Part shown: piece by piece, positions 50,813 to 58,693 of the stretch
Position numbering within the stretch: position 1 is the first letter of the stretch
Layout: the number at the start of each line of letters is the position of its first letter
Source: CAIYRG01 sp964446945
GTDB taxonomy: Bacteria; Pseudomonadota; Alphaproteobacteria; Micropepsales; Micropepsaceae
Assembly: GCA_964446945.1 (NCBI GenBank)
Contig: CAYUQO010000009.1
Span: 62,001 to 126,000, forward strand
DNA: 64,000 nt
Direction: 5' to 3'
Program-made: the position numbers and the translations under genes
Notes under the pieces: generated by a model
Databases searched by the model: none
The model's input: only the letters and a program-made list of their open reading frames with translations
What the model was told of the DNA's origin: nothing

Positions 50813-51910
50813 CTACACCATGGTGGTCAGCCAGCTCTCCCACTCGCGCGCCCGTTGCGGCCAAAGGTAATTCTGCCTGACATAGGCGATGGCTGCCTCT
50901 CGGCGCGCCGATGCCGCGGCGGGCAACAGCCGTTGCGATTTCAATGTCGAAATCAATGCAGCCGCGAATCTCCCCGCAAGCAGATCGGAGTCTTCGCCCG
51001 GCTCCACGAGAACACCATGTCCGGCCAGCGTTTCCGGCAGTGCCGCCAGGCGGGTTGTCACCACACCGGCCCCCATCGCCAGGGCCTCAAGTGCGGCAAT
51101 GCAGGATGTTTCAGGATAGGTGCAGGGATAGGCGAGCATGTCGGCCGCGGCGAGTGCTTTGGCGAGCTCCGGTTGCGGCACTGGACCGACATAATCGATG
51201 CCCTCGATCGAGAGGCACTGGCGGTGAAGGTCCGCATAGCGGTTGTCTTCCGGACCACCGCGCGTCGTCGACAGGCCTGCGAAAATCCGCAAACGGGATT
51301 CCGGAATTTCCTGCCGCACCCGGGGAAAAGCTTTCAGCAGTTCGCCCAATCCGCGATATGGCGCGCTGGTGTAAACGAGCACAGGCGGTGAGCGCCGCGC
51401 ATACCACGGCAGGCCCGGAGCGGCTGCGGCTACGGGCGGCGCAATGGCATTGCGCATTACCTTCGCCCGCTCCCGGGCCAGCCAGTAAATCCGGCAGAAC
51501 TCATCCATCTGCCACTGACTTACAAACGCAATACCCGTCCACGCTTTTCGTTCACGCGAGAATTCCAGCGGTTCTATAGGCGGCTGATCGTCTGCGTGAT
51601 GCACCCAGAGCACCAGAGGGCGGCGGACTCCCATATCGCGCAACTGGGCGCCGATGGCTTCGTTCGCGACAACCACGATATCGGCGTCGTTCAGCAGGGC
51701 AGTCCCAAAGGCCGAATGGTGATTGAGACACTCAACGCCGAGATAAGTGCCGGGAGAGGACGTGTTGGCGACATGGACAACGGAATGACCAAGCCGTGCA
51801 AGCTCGGCGGCCAGATAGGATATGGCCGCCTCCGTTCCGCCGACACCGCGCAGATAAGGCGTTTCGACCGTGTAATCGACGACCGTGCGGTGAACGAAGA
51901 TGATGCGCAA
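50813..51910 (-). CDS. GT4-family glycosyltransferase
   Basis: The 365-residue protein has a GT-B fold. The N-terminal VHRTVVDYTVETPYLRGVGGTEAAISYLA loop and the C-terminal LVYTSAPYRGLGELLKAFP, DYVGPVPQPELAKALAAADMLAYPCTYPETSCIAALEALAMGAGVVTT match GT4 enzymes, with E-X7-E as ETSCIAALE. The YPETSCI block is typical of transferases acting on surface glycans or glycoproteins. The substrate is unknown. ATG at 51910 lies two bases after the Nudix gene on the same strand. Confidence 0.88.
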   Translation of the reverse strand: MRIIFVHRTVVDYTVETPYLRGVGGTEAAISYLAAELARLGHSVVHVANTSSPGTYLGVECLNHHSAFGTALLNDADIVVVANEAIGAQLRDMGVRRPLVLWVHHADDQPPIEPLEFSRERKAWTGIAFVSQWQMDEFCRIYWLARERAKVMRNAIAPPVAAAAPGLPWYARRSPPVLVYTSAPYRGLGELLKAFPRVRQEIPESRLRIFAGLSTTRGGPEDNRYADLHRQCLSIEGIDYVGPVPQPELAKALAAADMLAYPCTYPETSCIAALEALAMGAGVVTTRLAALPETLAGHGVLVEPGEDSDLLAGRFAAALISTLKSQRLLPAAASARREAAIAYVRQNYLWPQRAREWESWLTTMV

Positions 51911-51912
51911 GG

Positions 51913-52335
51913 TCAGCTTTTTCCCAATCCCGCAACGATCACCCTGCGGGTTTCATCCCACAGAGCATATTCATCCAGAGTTGCAGGGTCGACCCAACGG
52001 GCCTCTGCCGCATCGCTGCCCGCGCGCAATTCGCCGGAAACATGCATCGCCTTGAAGTCGATCAGAACGTAATGACCGATCACCTCGCCGGCCGCATCGC
52101 GGGTCAGCAAATCCACGACATCGATGAGCCGTTCGATCTCGACGACCAGACCTGTTTCCTCGCGGATTTCCCGCTGCAGCCCGTCCTTGAGGCTTTCTCC
52201 CCATTCGAGTTTCCCGCCGGGGATACTCCATTGTCCGAGGCGTGGAGGTTGACCACGGCGAATCAGCACGACCTGTCCGGCAGCGTTGCAGATCACGGCG
52301 CCCACGCCGGCAATGGGCGATTGGGGAAGAGACAT
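51913..52335 (-). CDS. Nudix hydrolase
   Basis: The 140-residue protein has a complete Nudix box, GGKLEWGESLKDGLQREIREETGL, following a MutT-like start (IAGVGAVICNAAGQVVLIRR). It hydrolyses a nucleoside diphosphate derivative; sanitation of oxidised nucleotides or ADP-ribose is possible, and nothing in the sequence decides. ATG at 52335 gives a normal N-terminus; 52350 is an alternative. It is followed at two bases by the glycosyltransferase gene. Confidence 0.9.
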   Translation of the reverse strand: MSLPQSPIAGVGAVICNAAGQVVLIRRGQPPRLGQWSIPGGKLEWGESLKDGLQREIREETGLVVEIERLIDVVDLLTRDAAGEVIGHYVLIDFKAMHVSGELRAGSDAAEARWVDPATLDEYALWDETRRVIVAGLGKS

Positions 52336-52484
52336 CGAGTGTTGTTCCATGGTCCCACCGCTGGTTATTTGCCGGCTTTGTGCGCCAAAAGACTTTCACC
52401 TAGCGGAAAACGCTTCTATTTGGGGCAACTTTCCAGTTCCCGCGTTTACGGCTAAGAAGGGCACGATCCGGGGAGGAAGCAACC

Positions 52485-53069
52485 ATGTCTATTTCCATGA
52501 AGTCCGCAATTGGCGTGCTGTGCTTGAGCGCAATCTGCCTCGCCGACTGCAATCAAAACAATCCCGGAAATCAACAGAGCAATGCTGCACCGGCCGCACC
52601 GGCAGCAACCGCCCCGGGCGGCTCAGGAACGGCCGCACAATTGCCGGTCGCCAAGGATCTCAGTCCGGAGTCAAATCAGCAATTCCTGGCCGACAATGCG
52701 AAACGCCCGGGGGTCATGACACTGCCGAGCGGACTTCAATACCAAGTCATCAAATCGGGTAACGGAAAATCGCCGACCCCGGAAGATTTGGTGACGGTGA
52801 CCTATCGTGGGCAGCTCATCAACGGAATGGTGTTCGACGAGACGCAGCCCGGAAAGACCGCCACCTTTCCCGCCGGACAGTTGATTCCGGGTTGGGTCGA
52901 GGCCTTGCAGAAGATGAAGGAAGGCGATGAGTGGCAACTCGTGATCCCGTCCAATCTCGGTTACGGCGAGGCAGGAGCGGGGGGCGTCATTCCACCCAAC
53001 CAGACGCTGGTCTTCGACATGTCGTTGCTCAAAGTCGAACCGCCGTCAGGGCAACCCGGCGGGCAGTAA
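52485..53069 (+). CDS. Exported FKBP-type peptidyl-prolyl isomerase
   Basis: The 194-residue protein has a hydrophobic N-terminus and an Asn/Ala/Pro-rich linker (about 25-60). Its FKBP domain (about 95-190) reads VTVTYRGQLINGMVFDET, PGWVEALQKMKEGDEWQLVIPSNLGYG and IPPNQTLVFDMSLL. It should accelerate proline isomerisation in the periplasm. Cys22 in CLADC is a doubtful lipobox because Asp precedes the Cys. ATG at 52485 follows GGGGAGGAAG. The 3' end overlaps the convergent dehydrogenase by 24 bases. Confidence 0.92.
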   Translation: MSISMKSAIGVLCLSAICLADCNQNNPGNQQSNAAPAAPAATAPGGSGTAAQLPVAKDLSPESNQQFLADNAKRPGVMTLPSGLQYQVIKSGNGKSPTPEDLVTVTYRGQLINGMVFDETQPGKTATFPAGQLIPGWVEALQKMKEGDEWQLVIPSNLGYGEAGAGGVIPPNQTLVFDMSLLKVEPPSGQPGGQ

Positions 53070-54464
53070 TTTTCCGGGATTAAGTATGTTGTTGGGATCC
53101 AGCGCGCGTTTTAGCGCCGCCATGGTTGCAATTTCCACGGCCTGCTTTTGCCGGGACAGGGCTTCACGTCTGGCGACACCGATACCATGCTCGGCGGAGA
53201 CCGATCCGTTGAATCGCCAGACGCATTTCTGAACGGCGTTTTCAATCTCGCTACGCGCGGATACAAGTGCATCCTCGTGGTTCGGCGCCATGATCGCGAA
53301 ATGCAAATTGCCGTCTCCAGCATGGCCAAATGTCATGCATAAAGCGGGCGGAAGCACGGCGCGGACAGCCGCTTCCGCCGTATCCACGAATTCGCCGAGC
53401 CGGGCCAGCGGTACGGAAATATCATTTGCGATGGATTTCCCCTGTTTGCGTTGCGCCTCCGGAATGGATTCGCGCAAGCGCCAAAGCTCTTCACGCTGCT
53501 TGCCGCTGCTGGCGAATACTGCATTGCTGGCCAAACCGCCGTCGATTGCCCGCGACAACACCTGTTCTGCGGCCTCTGTCGAATCCAGGGCTGCCGAATT
53601 TCCAATTTCGATCAGCAACATCCACTCGGGGGTGCCGGACAGCGGATTGAACGTCCCGGGAATTTCGCGCAACACGAGCTCGATCGCGCCGCGTTGCATG
53701 ATTTCAAATGCCTGGACCTGGCCTCCGGACGCGTATTGCAGATCATTGAGGATTGGCAGGGCGGATGAAACGCTCGAAATGGCGGCGAGTACGGTGACGT
53801 AAGATGCCGGTTGCGGGAATAGTTTCAGCATCGCAGCCGTGACGATGCCGAGCGTGCCCTCAGCACCGATAAAAACCTGCTTCAGGTCATATCCGGTATT
53901 GTCCTTCCGCAGACCTTTCATCAATTCCAGAACGTCGCCATTCGCCAGTACAACTTCGAGGCCGAGCACCAGATCGCGCATCATGCCGTACCGCAAAACA
54001 TGCACGCCGCCGGCATTGGTGGAGATATTTCCCCCAATGGTGCACGAACCCTCGGCGGCAAGACTCAATGGAAACAGCCGTCCGGCGCCGGATGCCGCGC
54101 GCTGAACTTCCATCAACACGACGCCGGCTTCTGCGACCAGGAGGTTTTCGTCCGCAGACACGCGCCGGATACGGTTCATTCGCTCCAGTGACAGCAGGAC
54201 TTCGCCGGCCGCCGGAATCTGACCGCCGACAAGCCCGGTGTTCCCGCCTTGGGGCACAATAGCGGTCTGGGTCTGATTGCAGATGGCGAGAATACGCGAG
54301 ATCGCTGCGGTGCTGGCCGGCTTCAGCAGGAGAGATGTCTTACCCTGCCAGCGCGCGCGCCACTCACGCAAATGAGGAGCGATTTCGCCTGGGTCCTCGC
54401 TCCACGCATCCGCTCCGGCGGCGTCTTTCAAACGTGCCGCGACGTCGCGATCAAGAATGATCAT
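53046..54464 (-). CDS. FAD-linked D-2-hydroxyacid dehydrogenase
   Basis: The 472-residue flavoprotein belongs to the FAD/FMN-containing (GlcD/D-2-hydroxyglutarate dehydrogenase) family. The PCMH FAD domain contains IVPQGGNTGLVGG and GSCTIGGNISTNAGG, followed by LGLEVVLANGDVL. The C-terminal FAD-oxidase domain has GHAGDGNLHFAIM and SAEHGIG. Likely substrates are D-lactate, glycolate or D-2-hydroxyglutarate; sequence alone does not decide. ATG at 54464 overlaps the upstream synthase gene by four bases. Confidence 0.88.
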   Translation of the reverse strand: MIILDRDVAARLKDAAGADAWSEDPGEIAPHLREWRARWQGKTSLLLKPASTAAISRILAICNQTQTAIVPQGGNTGLVGGQIPAAGEVLLSLERMNRIRRVSADENLLVAEAGVVLMEVQRAASGAGRLFPLSLAAEGSCTIGGNISTNAGGVHVLRYGMMRDLVLGLEVVLANGDVLELMKGLRKDNTGYDLKQVFIGAEGTLGIVTAAMLKLFPQPASYVTVLAAISSVSSALPILNDLQYASGGQVQAFEIMQRGAIELVLREIPGTFNPLSGTPEWMLLIEIGNSAALDSTEAAEQVLSRAIDGGLASNAVFASSGKQREELWRLRESIPEAQRKQGKSIANDISVPLARLGEFVDTAEAAVRAVLPPALCMTFGHAGDGNLHFAIMAPNHEDALVSARSEIENAVQKCVWRFNGSVSAEHGIGVARREALSRQKQAVEIATMAALKRALDPNNILNPGKLLPAGLP

Positions 54465-55435
54465 GACGGGCCCCTCGGGGCGGCAGCTCGCCTGAGGCGA
54501 TCATTGATCGCTTCGCCCAGGCCGGTATCCGGAATGGGCATGACCGCGATGGCATCCACACCCGTGTGATCAAGCCGGCGCAACATGCCAAAGAGATTGG
54601 CTGCGGCCTCGCGCAAATTCCCGCACCGGCTGAGATTGCAGATAACGCCGGCGTTCAGGGAAGTTTCGCCAAATGCGAGCAAAGCTTCGCCTCGCGAAAT
54701 GTCAGTCGCGTTCAGGCGCAATCTTGCCCGGGGTGCATAATGACTCGCCAGCATTCCAGGCGCGCTGACGGTGTTGCTGTGCCGTTCCGCGAGCGGTCCG
54801 ATCACCGCCTCGATCTCCTCGCGGGTAATTGCGCCGGGCCGCAACATCACGGGTGCTCTGCCTTCGAAACCGATAATTGTTGATTCGATTCCGGCCCGGC
54901 ATTTGCCGCCGTCCAGAACGAGACCAACCCGTCCGTTCAACTCGTGGAACGCGGCTTCCGCGCTGGTCGGGCTGAGACGCCCGGAACGATTGGCACTTGG
55001 CGCTGCGATCGGAAAACCCGAAGCCTCAATCAGCGCCTGTGCAAGTTTGTGCGACGGAGCGCGAACTGCCAGGGTGTCAAGGCCTGCGCTGGCAAGCAGC
55101 GATATCTGGCACTGCCGCTTTCGGTTCAGCACGAATGTAAGTGGTCCCGGCCAAAATTTCTCAGCCAGTTTGGCCGCGTCGTGATTTGGTTCGACATAGG
55201 CGAGTGCGTGATCCCAGCCGTGGACATGCACGATCAGCGGGTTGAAACGGGGTCGCTCCTTGACGGCAAAGACCCGTGCGACTGCCTCGTCCTCAAGTGC
55301 ATTGCAGCCAAGGCCATAAACCGTCTCAGTTGGGATCACGACGGGTTCGCCGCTGCGCAAAAGACGCGCCGCTTCGGCCACGCCGGCCGAATCCCCGGAG
55401 GCGATTTGGGTCTCGGTCAAGATATCAACCGGCAT
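54461..55435 (-). CDS. L-threonylcarbamoyladenylate synthase, Sua5 type
   Basis: The 324-residue protein has the TsaC/YrdC domain (IPTETVYGLGCNALEDEAVARVFAVKERPRFNPLIVHV, the KR-SxN-type site with SANRSG) and a C-terminal Sua5 extension, giving the long form. It makes the threonylcarbamoyl-AMP used for t6A37 in ANN-decoding tRNAs. ATG at 55435 is used. It shares an ATGA overlap with the following dehydrogenase gene. Confidence 0.93.
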   Translation of the reverse strand: MPVDILTETQIASGDSAGVAEAARLLRSGEPVVIPTETVYGLGCNALEDEAVARVFAVKERPRFNPLIVHVHGWDHALAYVEPNHDAAKLAEKFWPGPLTFVLNRKRQCQISLLASAGLDTLAVRAPSHKLAQALIEASGFPIAAPSANRSGRLSPTSAEAAFHELNGRVGLVLDGGKCRAGIESTIIGFEGRAPVMLRPGAITREEIEAVIGPLAERHSNTVSAPGMLASHYAPRARLRLNATDISRGEALLAFGETSLNAGVICNLSRCGNLREAAANLFGMLRRLDHTGVDAIAVMPIPDTGLGEAINDRLRRAAAPRGPS

Positions 55436-55543
55436 TGAACCAGGACTTGGCCGTCACATCAAAGCTCATCGAACTCTGTGAAATCACGGCCATTTACCCT
55501 ATAAATTGCCTTCCGGCGAGTTCAGACCCAACAGGGGGAAACC

Positions 55544-56002
55544 GTGGCAGCAACATCTACGATCACACAGGCATCAAGCGAAGATCTGGGCAAACTGGTC
55601 CTTCGGCTGACAGTTGGAATACTCATCATCTTTCACGGCATCGCGCTTGCGACAGGTGATGCCGGAATTCCCAATAATCTCGCGCGTTGGCATTTGCCGA
55701 CGGAGCTCATGTGGTTGGGCTTTCTGGTCGAGTTTGTTGGTGGGCTGGCGATGGTGCTGGGCGCTTATGCGCGCCTTGGCGGCCTTCTGCTCGGCATATT
55801 CATGATCATCGCGCTGTTCATGGCTCATATTGGCCTCATGGGCGCTACGAACCACCTGTTCATGGTGGCCAATAATCCGGCTGGAAATCACTGGGATCAT
55901 TATTTCCTCGAGACCCAGATGTTCTATCTGCTGGGCGGCTTTGCAGTCGCGTTGCTTGGCGCCGGGAAGTACGGCCTGAATATCGGTGGCGACCTGAACT
56001 GA
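55544..56002 (+). CDS. DoxX-family membrane protein
   Basis: The 152-residue inner-membrane protein has four hydrophobic spans: LVLRLTVGILIIFHGIA, LMWLGFLVEFVGGLAMVLGAY, LLGIFMIIALFMAHIGL and YLLGGFAVALLGAG. The DoxX pattern of conserved Gly/His (FHGI, HI) is visible. The family is linked to redox or sulfur metabolism in some species, but the role here is unknown. GTG at 55544 is the likely start, 13 bases after CAACAGGGGG. Confidence 0.82.
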   Translation: MAATSTITQASSEDLGKLVLRLTVGILIIFHGIALATGDAGIPNNLARWHLPTELMWLGFLVEFVGGLAMVLGAYARLGGLLLGIFMIIALFMAHIGLMGATNHLFMVANNPAGNHWDHYFLETQMFYLLGGFAVALLGAGKYGLNIGGDLN

Positions 56003-56078
56003 AGTCATTCGCTGGTCTGTGCCGGCTCCCCTCATGCATAGGGGAGCCGGGCACTGTTGGCGTCCCGGGAGGCACTGA

Positions 56079-56867
56079 ATGCGGCTGCTGCTTGCGCCGG
56101 TCGTGTGTCTTCTGCTGGCCGATGCGTTCTTTCCAGCGCAAAATGCATTGGCAGACGCGCCGGCCCAGCCGGGTTGTTCGGCATCGGGCGGCATGCGAGT
56201 CGAGTTTGCGTCAGCAGTCAGCGCGTCATCCTTCCGCGCCAGAGATGGGCACGAGATTCGGCTTGCAGGAGTGATTGGTCCGGGTGAGGACGGCAGCCCG
56301 GCGACGCCTGAAGTCCTTGCCGCAGCACGGTCCACGCTCGCCGCCGCCCTGGAAGGGCGCGAGCTCCGGCTTGTAGCCCTCGATATTCCCGACCGTTACC
56401 AGCGCATCACCGCACAGCTTTTTGCCGGCGGTACCTGGGTTCAGCAAAACCTGTTGCGGCAGGGATTGGTCAGGGCCGATCCGGGGCGTATGGCCGGTCT
56501 CTGCAACGCTCCGCTTTATGCCGCTGAACATGAAGCCATGGACGCCCGGGCCGGCCACTGGGGTGATGGAAGATTCGCGGTCAAGACGCCGGACGACGTG
56601 ACGAAAAGTGCCGGCAGGTTCGAAATGGTGGAAGGCGAGGTTTGGCGCAGCCGGGATCTCAGGGGCCGGCAGATCATCGAATTCCGCAATGCATCCAGCT
56701 TTGAGGTTGTGGTCCAATCACAAGCCGTCCGGGCACTGCGGCTGACGCGGGTCGATCTGGGACGCTTACGGGGCAAGACCATCCGCGTAAGCGGCTGGAT
56801 CGGGTTGGATGATCGGCCAGTGATGGAGATTTCAACAGCAGCGGCGCTGGAAGTCATACAAAAATAG
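56079..56867 (+). CDS. Secreted SNase-like protein
   Basis: The 262-residue protein has a signal peptide (about 1-25) and an SNase-like OB domain (about 43-160: HEIRLAGVIGPGEDG, then RYQRITAQLFAGGTWVQQNLLRQGLVRADPG). The nuclease Arg in the IRL block and an Arg like R87 are present. The calcium-binding Asp40 position is Ile or Gly, so catalysis is doubtful. The C-terminal half (about 175-262) looks like a second OB-type domain. Its TAG stop lies inside the stem of the next terminator. ATG at 56079. Confidence 0.75.
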   Translation: MRLLLAPVVCLLLADAFFPAQNALADAPAQPGCSASGGMRVEFASAVSASSFRARDGHEIRLAGVIGPGEDGSPATPEVLAAARSTLAAALEGRELRLVALDIPDRYQRITAQLFAGGTWVQQNLLRQGLVRADPGRMAGLCNAPLYAAEHEAMDARAGHWGDGRFAVKTPDDVTKSAGRFEMVEGEVWRSRDLRGRQIIEFRNASSFEVVVQSQAVRALRLTRVDLGRLRGKTIRVSGWIGLDDRPVMEISTAAALEVIQK

Positions 56868-56904
56868 CTTTCCTCCGCTGATCGCGAAGAGGAAAGCTAT
56901 TTTT
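56860..56904. terminator. Bidirectional terminator
   Basis: AAAAATAGCTTTCCTC (56860-56875) pairs perfectly over 16 bp with GAGGAAAGCTATTTTT (56889-56904). The 3' end gives a T-run on the plus strand and the 5' A-run gives one on the minus strand. It sits between the convergent SNase-like and carD genes; the plus-strand stop TAG (56865-56867) is inside it. Confidence 0.9.
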
Positions 56905-56915
56905 GATACTCAGAT

Positions 56916-57584
56916 TCAGGCGGCGCGTTTGACCAGCGCGCTCTCAACCCTTTTTACCGCATCCTGCTCTTCGATACGTTCGATGGCGGCGACCTCGCGG
57001 GCCATGCGCGCGAGTGCGGCTTCGTAGAGCTGCCGTTCGCTGTAGGATTGTTCAGGCTGGCCGCCGGCGCGATGGAGGTCTCGAACAACTTCCGCAATCG
57101 AAATCAGGTCACCGGAATTTATCTTGGCTTCGTATTCCTGCGCACGGCGGCTCCACATCGTGCGCTTGATCCGCGCCCGGCCGCGCAGGGTGTTCAGCGC
57201 GTTGGCCACCACATCGGGACTCGACAGCTTGCGCATCCCGATGGCTTTGGCCTTCGCGGTCGGCACGCGCAGGATCATCTTGTCCTTCTCAAAGGTTATG
57301 ACGAACAGTTCGAGTTTGATTCCGGCGACTTCCTGTTCATCGATCTTGGAGATTCGCCCAACGCCGTGCGTCGGATAGACGATGAAATCACCCGCCTTGA
57401 ACTCGTGTTTCTTGACGGGAGTCGGAGCCTTGGCGGGCGCAACCGGCTTACCAGCGGCTACTTTTGGAGCTTGCGGGCGGGCGAGGGTGGTGACTTTGGC
57501 AGGAGGTGCCTTCGGCGGCGGCGCCTTTGGCTGTACGAGTTTGAGCGCCGGGCCCGGGACCTTTTTCTTCACTGCTACCGTCAT
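56916..57584 (-). CDS. carD: CarD-family transcription regulator
   Basis: The 222-residue protein binds RNA polymerase and stabilises promoter opening. The CarD/TRCF RNAP-interaction domain starts at about residue 62 (FKAGDFIVYPTHGVGRISKIDEQEVAG), followed by the helical DNA-binding domain with WSRRAQEYEAKINSGDLISIAEVVRDLHR and SYSERQLYEAALARMAREVA. An unusual 58-residue N-terminal tail is almost all Pro, Ala, Lys and Val. ATG at 57584 is chosen; an upstream ATG at 57623 adds 13 residues. fdxA lies upstream on the same strand. Confidence 0.95.
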   Translation of the reverse strand: MTVAVKKKVPGPALKLVQPKAPPPKAPPAKVTTLARPQAPKVAAGKPVAPAKAPTPVKKHEFKAGDFIVYPTHGVGRISKIDEQEVAGIKLELFVITFEKDKMILRVPTAKAKAIGMRKLSSPDVVANALNTLRGRARIKRTMWSRRAQEYEAKINSGDLISIAEVVRDLHRAGGQPEQSYSERQLYEAALARMAREVAAIERIEEQDAVKRVESALVKRAA

Positions 57585-57930
57585 TTCAAAGACCTTCCAA
57601 TCGCCTGGCACGAAACAACCCAATCACCCGGATTGACCCGGTGGCGGCATTTCGCGCGAACCGAAACCTGTACTTTCCAATCAGAGGCTCATCCGCAGGA
57701 AAACACGCCGGAAGCCCTCCAACGCCTGAACTTGCTCAGGGTACAAAGCACCGCAACCCGCCCAAGGCTGGCCGGGCACTCCATCTGTATTTCGTGCTAC
57801 TCCTACCATAAACAGCCGGAAAAAGGAAGCAGAAAGGCTCACCAACCCGTTGAAGCTACGCACAAAATTAAGAATATAACGTAAATGTGTCAGTCGCTTG
57901 CGGAAGAACGCAGCAGCACTCAGGAAATAT
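57585..57930. promoter_or_regulatory. 346-bp gap between carD and fdxA
   Basis: No coding frame with recognisable sequence is seen. An AT-rich island (about 57860-57895) contains, on the minus strand, CTGACA (57893-57888), 17 bases, then TAATTT (57870-57865), a candidate carD promoter with a 280-base leader. The rest holds no palindrome or repeat that I can recognise. Confidence 0.3.
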
Positions 57931-58269
57931 TCAGGAACCGTCGCCCGGGTTGGGACTGAAAAAATTCGCGTATTTTTCGGGTTTACCGTCCCACTCCTTT
58001 GCGTCGGGTGGTGGTTCGCCCTTGATTGTTATGTTCGGCCAGACTTTCGCATAAGAAGCATTGAGCTCCAGCCATTTCTCCAGACCGGGCTCGGTATCGG
58101 GCCGAATGGCGTCAGCAGGACATTCCGGCTCGCACACCCCGCAATCGATGCACTCATCCGGGTGAATAACGAGCATATTCTCGCCCTCGTAAAAGCAGTC
58201 CACAGGGCAGACCTCGACGCAATCCATGTACTTGCAGCGAATGCAAGCTTCGGTAACGACGTAGGTCAT
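57931..58269 (-). CDS. fdxA: 7Fe ferredoxin
   Basis: The 112-residue ferredoxin has the 3Fe-4S/4Fe-4S cysteine set: ACIRCKYMDCVEVCPVDC and CIDCGVCEPECP. The FdxA-type C-terminal extension (about 60-112) is present. It transfers electrons in the cytoplasm. ATG at 58269 is clear. In alphaproteobacteria it commonly lies between the S4-domain and carD genes, as here, on the same strand. Confidence 0.95.
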   Translation of the reverse strand: MTYVVTEACIRCKYMDCVEVCPVDCFYEGENMLVIHPDECIDCGVCEPECPADAIRPDTEPGLEKWLELNASYAKVWPNITIKGEPPPDAKEWDGKPEKYANFFSPNPGDGS

Positions 58270-58427
58270 CGAATATCAGAACTCCCAGGAATGACGGGCT
58301 CAATAGGACGAGCACACCGGACGATCAAGCGTCTCAAGCTTGCCGTTCCGTTGGCATTTTGCCGCGTGCAAGTGCGGTATTCATAAATTAGCCGGCCTTT
58401 GCAATCTTATGAAATCGGGAAAACCCG

Positions 58428-58691
58428 CTACTCGGGCAGGATATCGTAGAGTTCGCGCGCCTCGGCGGCAGGCCCACGCCGCACGCCCAATCCGGTCACC
58501 CGCAGTGAAATCACGTGGCCGCCGGCCGATAAGGTCATGATATCGCCGATACGCACCGCGGCGCTGGGCTTCTCCACCCGGTGGCCATTAATCCTGATGT
58601 GGCCCTGCAGCGCTTTTTCCTGGGCGATGGACCGCGTCTTGCAGAACCGCGCATGCCATAGCCATTTGTCGATGCGAAGCGATTCTCCCAC
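58428..58691 (-). CDS. S4-domain RNA-binding protein (Hsp15-like)
   Basis: The 87-residue protein is an S4 RNA-binding domain: RIDKWLWHARFCKTRSIAQEKALQGHIRINGHRVEKPSAAVRIGD. Hsp15 family proteins bind stalled 50S subunits still carrying peptidyl-tRNA. GTG at 58691 starts two bases after the helicase stop, with the frame upstream overlapping the helicase gene, so GTG is the likely start. Basic C-terminal tail. Confidence 0.9.
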   Translation of the reverse strand: MGESLRIDKWLWHARFCKTRSIAQEKALQGHIRINGHRVEKPSAAVRIGDIMTLSAGGHVISLRVTGLGVRRGPAAEARELYDILPE

Positions 58692-58693
58692 TG

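Noticed and set aside
52385..52484. EcfG promoter for the Nudix gene
   Set aside because: GGAAC and CGTT are 23 bases apart on the minus strand, outside the accepted 16-17.
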